Positions 46,792-59,065 of a stretch of DNA of 64,000 nucleotides are shown in pieces. The notes beneath the pieces are model-generated. The model searched no databases. It saw only the letters and a program-made list of their open reading frames with translations, and had not been told where the DNA came from. Both the position numbers and the translations under genes were made by a program. Origin of the DNA: Gyromitra esculenta (Eukaryota; Ascomycota; Pezizomycetes; Pezizales; Discinaceae); assembly GCA_038503075.1 (NCBI GenBank), contig JBCAML010000007.1, positions 372,001 to 436,000 on the forward strand. Reading direction: 5' to 3'. Numbering within the stretch: the stretch's first letter is position 1; the number at the start of each line of letters is the position of its first letter.

Positions 46792-47739
46792 TGTTATACC
46801 TGTACCTTTTGAAGGAGTTCCTGGCCCAGAAGTTACCCTATCTTTGGAGTTACCCTACTTTAGCACCTTCCGGATCGGGACTGGTGCCTGTTACCCTGCC
46901 TCCAATCCTTCCAGTAGGTATAGTATCTGGAGAAGGGGGGACAGCACCAGAAAAGACCTGTCCCGGAGGGCAAAAGTAACCCCTAGGCCGTCAAGCAAAA
47001 CCGTCCGGCGGAATGAGACCCGGAGGGTATGTAGGGGAAGTGTCTGGCTTCGCTGTGGTTCAAACGGATTGCGAATCGGACCAAAACTGGCGGAGTTACA
47101 GACTGACAAAGATAAGGGAACGCAATGCTACGCGACGATTCGGATAGGCGAAATGATCGTCTCGAAAAGACGAACGCAATGAAGACGAATACGTAACTCC
47201 CGTGTTACCGACATGCATACTGCTCGGAGAATCACGGATCGGGGCCAGGGAACTCAATGGGGTATCGGGTATGGAGATAAGGCGAAGTGGTTTCATGTTG
47301 TCATAGTAGTTAGCGCCTCTACACCACACTACACCCAAACATAGTAGAGAGGAGGCATTATAAATACTCTCGCAGTGGATGTAAACTCTGAGTCGGATCA
47401 TTAGCGATGAAGAACGAGCCTTATCAATATTATATTGTTTCTAGCAAAATTACCTCCGTGCAATTTACTCTATTACTTGTGAATTACTTTTACCTCGCTT
47501 AGCAAGGCTTTGGCCCTTCAGCGTTAGTTATTAAAACCTTACTATTGGAAGTTCTTCACGGAACTTTGCTCGATCCCTACTTTGAACCCTAAGGTTATCT
47601 TTTAGCGGTTCATAAGAAGCAGTTAGGACTTGCGCCTGTGTATTGTGTTGCGGATAGCAACCGGGCAGGTTATAGCGTCTAGATTGTTATCTAAAGCTTC
47701 TTGGAGATTTCCTGTGCGGTAAAAAGTACCGGTCTTACA
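46792..47739. mobile_element. 948-bp solo LTR with canonical TG...CA ends
   Basis: Starts TGTTATACCTGTACCTTTT and ends GTACCGGTCTTACA; the ends form an imperfect inverted repeat. The GAAAA duplication flanks it (46,787-46,791; 47,740-47,744). It contains a TATA-like CATTATAAATACTC about 570 bp in and no coding frame. It belongs to an unrelated LTR family; orientation and superfamily unknown. A long-TIR DNA element is the alternative. Confidence 0.75.
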
Positions 47740-49191
47740 GAAAAAGGGTATCCAGGTCTACTCCATGTCTCTTTATGAAATCAATAGAGTTCTTGATAGC
47801 AAGACTACTAAGGAAGAGTGGAGACAACGAATACCTGCCGAATACCATGAATACCTAGACATGTTCGACAAGGCCAAAGCTCAAGGACTCCCCCCTCGCC
47901 GACCCTATGACCATAAGATCACACTCCAAGAAGGTAAAGAACCACCATTCGGCCCACTCTACGGTATGTCGCGAGATGAACTGCTAGTTCTAAAGAAGTA
48001 CATCGAGGACAACCTAGAAAAAGGCTTTATCCGTGCAAGTTCTTCATCCGCCGGCTCCCCCGTCCTCTTTGCTGCGAAACCCGATGGTTCACTACGTCTC
48101 TGTGTAGATTATCGAGGCCTCAATGCCCTCACTGTTAAGGACCGCTACACCTCCCCGCTCATCAAGGAAACCCTCGACCGCCTCGCTAAAGCACAATGGT
48201 ACTCCAAGCTAGACCTAAGAGACGGCTTTCACCAAATCCGTATTGCAGAGGGAGAAGAATGGAAGACTGCCTTTAGAACTCGATACGGTCTTTACGAATA
48301 TATGGTAATGCCATTCGGCCTTACCAATGCCCCAGGTACCTTCCAACGCTTCGTCAACGATTCCCTCCGAGAATATCTAGACCTCTTCTGTACCGCCTAC
48401 CTCGATGACATCCTCATCTACAGCGATACTCTTGCTGAGCATAAAATACATGTCAGACAAGTCCTGGACGCACTCAAAGCCAATAACATCCTTCTCAAAC
48501 CAGAGAAGTGCGAGTTCCACGTTCAGTCAATAAAATACCTCGGCCTAATCCTTACTCCTGAAGGAATTAAAATGGACGAGGACAAACTCAAAGCTGTGCG
48601 AGAATGGAACCGACCCAAATGTATCAAGGATGTTCAAGCATTCCTAGGTTTTGCAAACTTCTACCGAAGATTTATCCTAGGATTCTCCCGCCTCGCTGCA
48701 CCCCTTACTGCCTTCACCAAGAAAGGCATCATCTTTGAATGGACAATCGAAGCCGAACTCGCATTTGAAGCTCTCAAAGAGGCCTTTACTAAAGCACCAG
48801 TACTTATTCACTTCGATCCACGAAAAAAGATCTTTGTAGAATCCGATGCTTCTGACTTCGTCTCCGGTGGCGTCCTCTCCCAGCTCGATGACAACGGCAT
48901 ACTTCACCCTGTGGCTTTCTTCTCTAAGAAACACTCACCTGCGGAATGTAACTACGAAATCTACGATAAGGAGTTACTAGCCATTATCCGCTGTTTTGAA
49001 GAATGGCGCCCGGAACTCGAAGGATCTGAATTTCCTATCTCTGTCATCACGGACCATAAAAACTTGGAATATTTTATGACCACCAAGCAATTGAATCGGA
49101 GACAGGTCAGATGGGCAGAATACCTTTCACGCTTCAACTTTGTCATTACGTATAGACCAGGAGTACAGGGAGGAAAGCTGGACGCATTGAC

Positions 49192-49614
49192 TCTCACGGT
49201 TCGATCCCAGTCTAAGCCCTTCTGTATCCCAGAAGGTGAGCAGAGCTACTTAGACGAGGAACGTTGCGATAAGAGTAACAGAGTGTTTCTACAGGTCCTA
49301 CGGGGTCTAACTCAAGGCGAGTTAAGTGAGAGAATGTCTTTACAGCGACGGCGACAGCGAGGATTCTGAGGTAGAATCGAGATAGTATTAAAACGATACA
49401 ACAGAAGTAAAGTGAGAACGTTGCTTAGAAGGAGAAAGAGAAAAGGACACAAGCGAAGAAAATCCATCTCTTTAAATACCCCGCTTTTCAACCAACATGA
49501 CTCATACCTACAAATAACCGACAACAGCCAAAACACAAAGACATTATAACTTTTAACCGAAACCACAATCCCTTACTAAATCCCTGACACAACTAATCCT
49601 TTGTATCCGTGAAA
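49192..49614 (-). mobile_element. Solo LTR 2 inside Gypsy-4 pol
   Basis: 423 bp, TTTCACGG...CCGTGAGA on the minus strand, duplication TTGAC at 49,187-49,191 and 49,615-49,619. Removing it joins DALT to RSGDLPEEG of pol in frame. Hairpin 49,218-49,236 has a CCTTCTG stem. Closest to the Gypsy-5 5' LTR. Confidence 0.92.
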
Positions 49615-51264
49615 TTGACTCAGAGATCAGGAGATCTCCCTGAAGAAGGGGATGAAAGACTACAACACCAGCATCAAGTAGTCCTGAAGGAGAAGAATTT
49701 AGACCCTAAGCTGAGTTTGTTTTCGGGTTCTTTATCAAACGAACCCGCTGAATTGGATGCCTCCCTCAAAATATTAATGAATCATGGATATAATGCTGAC
49801 CCGTTCCCACAAAAAATCCTTCTAGCACTTAGAAATGGTGAGCGACAATCTAAGGAAATTACATTAGGCGATTGCGCTGAAGTCAACGGCTACCTTTCCT
49901 ATCGGCAAAAGCTCTATATCCCCGATCATGATCCTCTCCGCCTCCTTATCCTACAACGACATCATGACGCCCCCTCCGCTGGCCACCCGGGACGAGAAAA
50001 AACCTTCAAACTCGTCTCAAGACATTTTTATTGGCCAAAGATGAGGGAATATATTGGACGATATACCCGGAATTGTCATATTTGCCGACGAGCTAAACCA
50101 AACACCCTCAGTACCCATGGCGTCCTAAAACCACTCCCAATCCCTAATCGCCCCTGGGAAGAGTTGTCAATGGACTTTGTCACGGGCCTTCCAGAATCTA
50201 ATGGCTTTGATGCCATTATGATTGTTGTGAACCGACTCTCGAAGATGCGACACCTTATTCCGTGCAATACTACTGTTAATGCCAAGCAAACCGCCGAATT
50301 GTATCTCCAAAATGTCTGGAAACTCCATGGACTCCCTTCCCATTTAACCTCTGATAGGGGAACACAATTCACTGCGAAGTTTTGGAAGCATCTCTGCCAG
50401 CGTTTGAATATTGCTACCCGTATGTCTACCTCTTTTCATCCGGAGACTGATGGACAAACTGAACGCCTTAATGCCGTAATGGAACAATACCTCCGTTGTT
50501 ATGTGTCCTACCAGCAAGACGATTGGTCGAAGTGGCTACCTATCTCCGAATTTGCTGCCAACAATCAAGAGTCTGCTAGTACCAAGGCTACACCTTTCTT
50601 CGCGAATTACGGTTATCATCCCCGGTTTGACACTTCTATTGTCTCAAATGACCGCTCCCCTCAGACCCTCGATGCCAAAGACTTTGCCTCTAAGATGGAA
50701 AAACTCAGAGACTTTCTACGAGTACAGATGAAAACTGCCCAAGATGTCTTCGAATCAAGTACAAACCAACATCGTACCCCTGCTCCCTTGTTCAAAGTTA
50801 AGGACGAAGTCTTTATTTCTATGAAGAACATGAGGACAACGAGGAACTCAAGAAAGTTGGACTGGAAATGGAGTGGCCCATTCCCAATTAAACGAGTAAT
50901 TTCAGCGTACGCCTATGAAGTGGAGCTACCAATGTCAATGAAATACCATCCGGTGTTTCATGTTTCACTAATCAAAGCTGCTCCTGTTGACCCACTTCCG
51001 GGTCAGATTATTCCACCACCACCTCCGGTCCTAGTCAATGATCACGAAGAGTATCTTGTCGAAAGTATCCTAGATTCTCGCGTTCGCCATGGAAAACTGC
51101 AATATCTGGTTGAATGGACAGGTTATGCCTTACCTACGTGGGAACCAGCTGATTATCATAAGGAGACTGAAGCGGTGGACGCCTTTCACCAACAATACCC
51201 GGATAAGCCCAAGGATAGTCTGATTAGTGTTCGCAGGAGCTCACGGCTATAAGGGAGGGGGTAC

Positions 51265-51675
51265 TTTCATGGATAACTGTTTTCATTAGTTCGTTAGAAA
51301 CAGGGGTATAAGGTTGTTGTGTTACGTTGTTGTTCTTCGTGTTTCTTTAGGTTTCCGTTGCAGTGAGTCAAGTCTTTGTCATCGAACGAGTTGGAATGTG
51401 GTATATAAGCGAAGGGATTTCCCCTCTTGTTGTACTTTTCCTTCTTCTTTCTTTAAGCAACGTCTTCTATAGTACACTCTTGTATTTTACAATACAACCC
51501 TCGGTTATACCTCATAACCTTACGCTGTCGCCGCTCTCAAGTCCTCTATACTTGAACACTCCGTAGAGCCTGTGGAACATCGTGAATACTCTCGTCGCTT
51601 AGTTTTCCCTTCAAGTAGCACTGCTCATCTCGGGGGATACCTGAGAGCTTGAAGATAAAACCTCGCCCCTTGAGA
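51265..51675 (+). repeat. Gypsy-4 3' LTR
   Basis: 411 bp, TTTCATGG...CCTTGAGA. U3 resembles Gypsy-2 (TATATAAG box), but R-U5 is diverged from it. GGATA hairpin at 51,628-51,646. Partner 5' LTR is missing. Confidence 0.9.
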
Positions 51676-54666
51676 GAACTCTGCCATCGGTAGCCATCTA
51701 CTCCAATCTTCTTGTTGATAGGACACGTATGATCGAAGGTACTGCTCCATTACCGCATTTAACCTTTCCGTTTGCCCGTCCGTTTCTGGGTGGAAAGCGG
51801 TAGACATTCGGGCTTGTATCCCCAGACGTTGGCATAGCTCTTTCCAGAAGTGGGCCGTAAATTGAGTACCCCGATCGGAAGTGATATGCGTCGGTAGGCC
51901 ATGCAGTTTCCAGACGTGTTGTAGATAAAGATCGGCAACATCTCGTGAATTGACAGTGGTATTACATGGCATAAGGTGTCGCATTTTCGATAATCGATCT
52001 ACAACTACCATGATAGCATCATAGCCATCAGATTCGGGGAGGCCTGTAACAAAGTCCATCGAGATTTCCTGCCAGGGTCGTTGAGGAATGGGTAAGGGGC
52101 GGAGTACTCCTGAAGTACGTTGGCTAGCTGGTTTGGCCTTCTGGCAATTATGGCAGTTCCGTACATAACGTGCGACCGATTCTCTCATCTTGGGCCAATA
52201 GAAGTTTCTATCTAGGAGTTCAAACGTTTTATCTCTCCCTGGATGGCCTGCAGCTGGTACATCATGGTGTCTTCTGATGAGCTCTAAGCGTAAAGGGTCG
52301 AGGTCTGGAACATAGATACGTCCTCTATAACATAGTCTTCCGTTTTCATTGGTACACTCGCTTAAGGTGATCTTTTTTGATAGTTGATCTTTATTCCTTA
52401 GTGCCTCGAGTATCTCTTCCGGGAACGTGTCAGCGATAAATCCTTCTAGGAAGAGTTTCTCTAGGGGGGCATCCAATTCAGCAGCTTCATTTGATAAAGA
52501 AGCCGACAACAAACTTAGCTTAGGGTCTATGTTTTCCTTCTTCAATACCACTTGGCTTTGATGTGCCAACCGTTCATCCCCTTCCTTGGGAAGATCTCCT
52601 GATCTTCTGGTCAATACGTCTGGTTTCCCTCCTTGACTACCTGGGCGATAGGTAATTACAAAATCGAAGCGGGAAAGATACTCGGCCCATCGTGCTTGAC
52701 GTCGATTCAATTGTTTTGTGCTCATAAAATACTCGAGGTTTTTATGATCGCTGATTACGTCAATAGGATGTTTGGAACCTTCGAGCTCCGGGCGCCATTC
52801 TTCAAATACTCGGATAATAGCCAACAGTTCCTTGTCGTATATCTCGTAATTGCATTCAGCAGGTGAATGTTTTTTCGAGAAGAACGCAACCGGATGTAGG
52901 ACTCCAGTATCATCGTATTGTGAGAGTACTCCTCCGGATACGAAGTCAGAGGCATCTGTTTCCACGATGATTTTCTTGTCAGGATCAAAGTGGATGAGAA
53001 TGGGGGCAGTGGTAAAGGCGTGCTTCAGATTTTCGAAGGCTACGTCGGCTTGGACTGTCCATTCGAAAGTAATGCCTTTTCGGGTGAGGGCGGTAAGGGG
53101 TGCAGCAAGTTTAGAAAAACCTAGGATAAAACGACGGTAGAAGTTTGCAAACCCGAGGAAGGCTTGTACATCTTTGACACTCTTTGGGGTATTCCAGTCC
53201 CGGACGGCTTTTAGTTTTTCTTCGTCCATTTTAATGCCATCGGGAGTGAGGATGAGGCCCAGGTACTTTGTTGTCTGTACCTCGAACTCGCATTTCTCCG
53301 GCTTAAGCAGGATGTCGTTGTTCTTGAGTGTTTGGAGTACCTTCCGTACATGAATCTGGTGTTCTGCAAATGTATCACTGTAAATTAGGATATCATCTAG
53401 GTAAGCCGTACAGAATATATCCAAATATTCCGTCAGACAGTCGTTAACGAATCGCTGGAAGGTTCCGGGTGCATTGGTCAGACCGAATGGCATGACCTGG
53501 TATTCATATAAGCCGTAGCGTGTGCGGAAAGCTGTCTTCCATTCGTCTCCTTTGGCAATGCGTACTTGATGGTAGCCGTCACGCAGGTCTAGCTTAGTAT
53601 ACCATTGTGCTTTGGCTAGCCGATCTAGTGTTTCCCTGATGAGTGGGGAGGTATATCGGTCCTTGACAGTAATAGCATTTAGTCCTCGATAGTCCATGCA
53701 AAGTCTTAAGGAGCCATCAGCTTTCTTTACAAAGAGGACGGGGGATCCGGCTGGGGAAGAACTGGCGCGAATAAAACCTTTCTCTAAATTATCCTCAATG
53801 TATTTTTTGAGGACAATGAGTTCTTCTCGCGACATTCCATAGAGGGGGCCAAACGGTGCATCTTTCCCTTCCATCAGCTGTATTTTGTGATCATACGAGC
53901 GTCGTGGAGGTAAGCCCTGAGCCTTGCTTTTGTCAAACATATCCAGGAATTCATGGTACTCAGCCGGTATCTTTGCTTTCCATTCCTCTTTGCTGGTCCT
54001 TTCTTCTAAGATTTTATTAATCTCGTAGAGGGACATGGCATAGGCTTGAGAAGAGCGTTTTCGAGTGAGTGTCCTGAAACTGGCAGCGCCGACAAAGGAC
54101 AGGTTTAGTCTGGGGGGAGCGGGGATCGAGGGTGTTGATACAGTAGGTTGATGAGGGGCGCAACGGGTGGTGCAGAGTTTAGAACTAAACTCAATGCGTT
54201 TATCGGCAAAGTGAAGGTGGACATCGTGGTGGTTCATCCAGGGGATCCCTAGCACTAGGGGATAGTGTCCGAGTTGGGTAACGAAACAGGGACCTTGTTC
54301 CTGATGGTGTTGGATTGACAAGTTAATGTTGGCGATATGAGTGATATCTCCCGAGGCAACTGGGCGGCCGTCGATCACTTCAAGTTGTCTGGGTGTCTTT
54401 AAAGGAAAAAGTGGAAGAGAGTGGTGACTCGCAAAATTCTTATCGATGAAAGCAAATCCAGAGGCCCCGGTGTCTAGCAAAGCGTGTGTTTTGATGATTT
54501 TATTATTATGGGAGATATTGCACGAAATTACAAAGTGTTCCCCATCTAATTGATCCTCCACGCTTATACTAGAAACTGAAAACCCGGAAATTGAAAATGC
54601 AGACAAAGGAAAAGAAATTGGAACCAAGGCAGGGTCACTGGTCAGCCTTGGTTGAACTAGTTTAAA
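51676..54666 (-). pseudogene. pol: Gypsy-5 pol, truncated in integrase
   Basis: One long frame of about 1000 codons: protease DTGASGFAF, RT with the [10 protein letters not shown] catalytic box, RNase H (ETDASDF; DKELLAI), integrase zinc finger (HHDVPAAGHPG...CHNC), DDE Asp residues (SMDFVTGLP; TSDRGTQF) and Glu (TERLNAVMEQ). Stops at MAEF, where the Gypsy-4 LTR begins. No premature stop. The C-terminal integrase and chromodomain are lost. Confidence 0.88.
54622..54666 (-). promoter_or_regulatory. -1 frameshift signal, Gypsy-5
   Basis: Minus-strand TTTAAAC (54,660-54,666) precedes TAG, a 6-nt spacer, then hairpin arms AACCAAGGC and GCCTTGGTT (54,645-54,653 and 54,622-54,630): 9 perfect pairs. 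The stem sequence differs from Gypsy-3 but pairing is kept. Confidence 0.8.
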
Positions 54667-56404
54667 TTCTCCCCTGAGGCACTTGCGGATTCCAAGGCGA
54701 AAAACTGAGGTGGGAGAGGTGGTGGCGGTAGAGAGGAGGCTGGAGGGGTGCGGCTGGCGGGTGGTGCAGTGAGGGCTCCCCTCATCGTGGGTTTCTTTGG
54801 AGCGGAGGGGCAATTGGCGTAGGAATGATCGGGGGTGGCACAAAACATGCATTTGCCGGTAGAACGGCGCCATTGTTTTTCTTCTTCCGATAGCTTCCTT
54901 CTGCCATTAATCATTGTATATCTTTGGTCCTGGGAGGGTCGAGAGAGATTGCTAGTACGTCCGAAGGAGAGATCCATAGGAGCAAGGCCTCCTGGTACAA
55001 ATGATGAGGCGGGAACAAAAGGAGTCATTGCATTGGTTGGGGCACTAAACTGTCCCATGTTCTCGCGAACATTCCCTCGTTTCTCTGCTTTACGGGCTCG
55101 GATACGATTGTCCATTCTGGTGAGGACTAAGATCATGTCATTGAGAGTAGCGGGCATAGCGGCGACGAAGACCATGGCTTCCTTCAATTCTTCCGACATA
55201 CCATGTTCAAGGGCATCCATCTTCGAGTTTTCATCAAAGTTTAGTTGCCTCATGATGCGTTGAAAATCAGCTAAGTAGGCAGAAAAGTCGCGTTTGCCTT
55301 GGCGAAGTTTGTGTAGTTCTCGTCGTGCAGTACCGGTGGGGTCGGGGTCTCCAAAGGCAGTCTCCAAGGCGGCGATGAGGGTGGCGGCGTTGGTCCAGGT
55401 TGTAAGGCCAGAAGGAAGGACCGTGTGTCGAACTTGTTCTAGGGCTGCTCCTTCCAAGCGGTTGATTGTGTAGAGAATCATGGTATTCTCGTCAGCGAAT
55501 CGGTCTCTGTTGACAGCAAGTTTTGAACGGAGTTGGAGGATGAAGTCGGGGAGTTTTGTCCTGGATCCGTCAAATTTCTCCGGGTCCGGCATGCGTTCTG
55601 AGCGATAGGTGGTGACTGGTGGCAGCGGAGGAGTGGCAGTGAGGTTTGGTGGAGCCGGGGGGAGGGAAAGGTTTGCACGGGCTTGATTCCGTTCACGACG
55701 TAATCGGTCAATGAGGGTTGAGGCGTCGCTGACCCGTTGGTCTTGTTGTTGGGCGTGGTGGTTGGCGTTGTTTGCTTGGATCTGTGCAGTGTTGAGCTTT
55801 ATTTCTAGCTCCTGCGTTCCTTCTTGCAGGACGTCGATCTGATCCTCAAGGGCCTGGTTGAGTTCCCGGAGTCGATTATTCTCACGGTTCAGTCCCTCGT
55901 TAAGCCCTTCAGTATCCCTGAAGGTGAGCAGTGCTACTTAAGCGAGATACTAACTCGTTTGAAGAGTGCAGTGTTTCTACAAGTTCTACGGGAGGTATAC
56001 TTCAAGGCGAAGTATCGACGATGGTTCACAGCGACAGCGAAGGTTCTGAGGTAGAACCGAGATTGTATTGCAATAGACACAGGAGAAGGTAAACGAGAAC
56101 GTTGCTTAAGGAAAGAAAAGAAGAAGAACAAGAACGACCGAAATCCATCACTTAAATACCCCGCTTTCCTTAACAAAACTTATACCCGAAAATATCCGAA
56201 CAACAAAGGGATTGTACAACCATCCAATCAACGATACAACTAGTAACTGAACCATGCGCCATTACCTTAAATCAATCCATGAAAATTATACAACTCGACG
56301 GGGTCGTCTCTATAGGCCTGGGCAAATGCTTCCTTTGTGGGGAAGCGGGGTGTGGCGACGGCGGCTCCTTCAGAGGTGGAGGTGACGGGGGCGGAGGAGC
56401 TCAT
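54657..56404 (-). pseudogene. gag: Gypsy-5 gag, interrupted by solo LTR 3
   Basis: Start ATG 56,402-56,404 (MSSSAPVTSTSEGAAVATP). Segments 56,285-56,404 and 54,657-55,879 join in frame across the solo LTR (ELYN then RLRELN). Capsid block (PEKFDGSRTKLPDFILQLRS), LRQGKRDFSAYLADFQRIM and zinc knuckle CMFCATPDHSYANC; ends GENLN then TAG. Sequence class shared with Gypsy-1. Confidence 0.86.
55880..56284 (-). mobile_element. Solo LTR 3 inside Gypsy-5 gag
   Basis: 405 bp, TTTCATGG...CCGTGAGA on minus strand, duplication ATTAT at 55,875-55,879 and 56,285-56,289. Hairpin 55,906-55,924 (CCTTCAG stem). Confidence 0.92.
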
Positions 56405-56447
56405 TGTTACTTCGGCGTAGGAGGTGTAGATGGGACAAGCAATGTTA

Positions 56448-56867
56448 TCTCACGGTTCGATCCCAGTCTAAGCCCTTCTGTATCCCAAAAGGTGAGCAGA
56501 GCTACTTAAACAAGAATCGTTGCGATAAGAGTGGCGAAGTCTTCTACAGGTCCTACATGGGTCTAACTTCAGGCGAGTTAAGTGTGAGGATGTTTACAGC
56601 GACAACGACCGCGAGGATTCTGAAGTAGAATCGAGATAGTATTAAAACAATACAACAGAAGTAAAGTGAGAACGTTGCTTAGGAAAAGAAAAGAAAAGAA
56701 CTACAAGACAACGAAATCATCCTCCTTATATACCCCGCTTTTCCTATCTAAAGCTCGTAACCGAACATAACCGAAGAACAAAGACTTTGTTATCAAAAGA
56801 GAACCCATAACCCACAAACATTACTTCTAACCGAAACCTAACCCATTATCCTTCTTCATCCGTGAAA
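56448..56867 (-). repeat. Gypsy-5 5' LTR and adjacent PBS
   Basis: 420 bp. Followed on the minus strand by TAACATTGCTTGTCCC, the PBS variant of this subfamily. AAGCAACGTT is present in the LTR and complementary to it with one mismatch. GGATA hairpin at 56,474-56,492. Confidence 0.88.
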
Positions 56868-59065
56868 GCGTCCAGTTCAGCGGCTTCATTTGACAAAGAA
56901 GCTAACAACAAACTTAGCTTAGGATCGATATTCTCCTTCTTCAACACCACTTGGCTTTGGTGTGACAGTCTTTCATCCCCTTTCTTGGGGAGATCTCCTG
57001 ATCTCCTAGTAAGTGCATCGGGCTTTCCTCCTTAACTTCCTGGTCGATACGTGATTACAAAATCGAAACGGGATAAATACTCAGCCCATCTAGCTTGGCG
57101 TCGATTGAGTTGTTTGGTACTCATAAAGTACTCGAGATTTTTGTAGTCGCTAATCACATCGATCGGGTGCTTAGATCCCTCGAGCTCGGGGCGCCATTCC
57201 TCGAAAACACGGATGATGGCCAACAGTTCCTTGTCATAAATCTCGTAGTTGCATTCCGCAGAGGAATGTTTTTTTGAGAAGAAAGCCACTGGATGCAGAA
57301 CACCATTATCATCGTACTGGGATAAAACTCCTCCGAACACAAAATCTAAGGCATCCATTTCCATGATGATTTTCTTGTCGGGATCGAAATGGATAAAGAT
57401 TGGGGCGGTGGTGAAGGCGTGTTTGAGATTTTCGAAAGCTATGTCAGCTTCGACAGACCATTCAAAGGCGATACCTTTCTTGGTGAGGGCGGTGAGAGGG
57501 GCGGCAAGTTTGGAGAATCCTAGGATGAATCGTCGATAGAAATTGGCAAAACCTAAGAATGCTTGAACGTCTTTTACGCTCTTCGGTGTTCCCCATTCTC
57601 GGACGGCCTTGAGTTTCTCCTCATCCATTTTAATACCATCGGGGGTGAGGATAAGACAGAGGTATTTAGTAGTCTGTACCTCAAACTCGCATTTCTCTGG
57701 TTTTAGTAGAATGTCATTATCTTTAAGAGTTTGGAGGACTTTGCGAACGTGGATCTGATGTTCGGCGAAAGTGTCGCTGTAGATGAGAATGTCGTCCAGA
57801 TAGGCGGTGCAGAAGATATCCAGGTACTCCATGAGACAGTCGTTTACGAATCGTTGGAAGGTTCCAGGGGCATTAGTTAGGCCAAATGGCATAACTTGGT
57901 ACTCGTAAAGGCCATAACGCATGCGGAAGGCAGTTTTCCATTCATCTCCTTGTGCAATGCGTACTTGGTGGTATCCATCACGAAGGTCTAATTTGGTGTA
58001 CCATTGCGCCTTTGCGAGTCGATCCAAGGTTTCGCGGATAAGGGGAGAGGTATAGCGATCCTTGACGGTAATAGCGTTAAGTCCTCGGTAATCCACACAG
58101 AGTCGTAGGGAGCCATCAGCTTTTTTGACAAACAGAACAGGAGATCCGGCAGGAGAGGAACTGGCGCGAATGAATCCCTTCTCAAGATTGTCTTCGATGT
58201 ATTTTTTGAGGACGATTAGCTCCTCTCGGGACATTCCATAGAGGGGTCCGAAAGGGGCCTCTTTTCCTTCCATCAATTGTATCTTGTGATCATATGAGCG
58301 ACATGGGGGTAGTCCTTGAGCTTTTGTCTTGTCAAACATATCTAAAAACTCATGGTATTCAGTAGGGATTTTTGATTTCCACTCTTTCTTGGAGGTTTTA
58401 TTGTCTATGAGTTTGTTTATCTCATAGAGAGACATAGCATAGGCCTGGTGGGTACGCTTCCTAGTGAGAGTTCGGAAGCTCGCTGCACCAATAAAGGACA
58501 TGGTTAACCTTGAGGGGGCAGGGATTGACGGGGTGGATACTATGGGGGACTGGGGTGCGCAGTGGGTAGTGCAGAGTTTAGAATTAAACTAAATGCGTTT
58601 GTCCGCGAAATGAAGGTGGACATCGTGATGATTCATCCAGGGTATTCCTAAGACTAGAGAGTAATGGCCAAGTTGGGTTACGAAGCAGGGAGCTTGTTCC
58701 CGGTGGTTTTGGATGGACAAGTTGAGGTTGGCGATGTGGGTGATGTCTCCTGAGGCCACAGGGCGACCATCGATAACTTCAAGTTGTCTGGGCGTTTTTA
58801 AAGGAGAGAGGGGGATTGAATGGTGACTCGCAAAATTCTTGTCAATAAATGCAAATCCAGAGGCTCTAGTGTTCAATAAAGCGTGTGTCTTAATGATTTT
58901 ATTGCTATGGGAAATATTGCAAGCAATTACAAAGTGTTCCCCATCCAATTGATCCTCCACGCTGATACCGGAAACCGAAAACCCAGAAATTGAAAATGCA
59001 GACAAAGGAAAAGAATTTGGAACCAAGGCAAGGTCACTGGTCAGCCTTGGTTGGACTAGTTTAAA
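56868..59065 (-). pseudogene. pol: Gypsy-1 pol remnant (protease, RT, RNase H)
   Basis: Protease segment 58,589-59,026 has lost its active site (LLNTRASG where sisters have LLDTGASG). A TAG follows at 58,589 and another stop near 57,032. RT ([10 protein letters not shown]) and RNase H regions remain readable to 56,868, where Gypsy-5 was inserted. Several G-to-A/C-to-T changes relative to sisters. Dead copy, older than Gypsy-5. Confidence 0.85.
59021..59065 (-). promoter_or_regulatory. -1 frameshift signal, Gypsy-1
   Basis: TTTAAAC (59,059-59,065, minus strand), TAG, 6-nt spacer TAGTCC, hairpin arms 59,044-59,052 and 59,021-59,029 (AACCAAGGC/GCCTTGGTT). Confidence 0.78.

Larger units (their letters stand above)
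46185..51252 (+). pseudogene. pol: Gypsy-4 pol, interrupted by two solo LTRs
   Basis: Segments 46,185-46,791, 47,745-49,191 and 49,620-51,252 join into one frame without stops once each LTR and one copy of its duplication are removed. Protease [18 protein letters not shown], RNase H, integrase HHCC and DDE, and chromodomain (EEYLVESILDSRVRHGKLQY) are all present. At the third part, the motif VDRLSK seen in sisters reads VNRLSK (a G-to-A change). Nothing but insertion has disabled this pol. Confidence 0.87.
45743..51675 (+). mobile_element. Gypsy-4: chromovirus lacking 5' LTR and 5' gag
   Basis: Begins in mid-gag at 45,743 next to the Gypsy-3 3' LTR. Contains the rest of gag, frameshift site (46,185-46,191), protease, RT, RNase H, integrase, chromodomain, polypurine tract AAGGGAGGGGG and 3' LTR (51,265-51,675). 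Inserted in Gypsy-5 integrase (flank GAACT at 51,676-51,680). Two solo LTRs lie inside pol, at 46,792-47,739 and 49,192-49,614; removing them restores one long frame. Confidence 0.88.
51676..56867 (-). mobile_element. Gypsy-5: chromovirus with 5' LTR, 3' end missing
   Basis: 5' LTR 56,448-56,867 (420 bp), then PBS, gag, frameshift site, protease, RT, RNase H and integrase until 51,676, where Gypsy-4 entered (WLPMAEF, then LTR). Flank GCGTC at 56,868-56,872 is the target duplication in Gypsy-1 RT/RNase H-integrase linker. Solo LTR 3 sits in its gag. Apart from insertions, all frames seen are open, so it was probably active when hit. Confidence 0.88.

Noticed and set aside
49199..49209. GGTTCGATCCC, like a tRNA B box, in solo LTR 2 and the Gypsy-5 LTR
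   Set aside because: No acceptor, D or anticodon stems around it; it is the antisense of the conserved LTR end.
51676..54873. N-terminal extension of the Gypsy-5 pol frame beyond the heptamer
   Set aside because: It overlaps gag in the -1 frame and reads gag DNA out of frame; pol should begin at the frameshift site.
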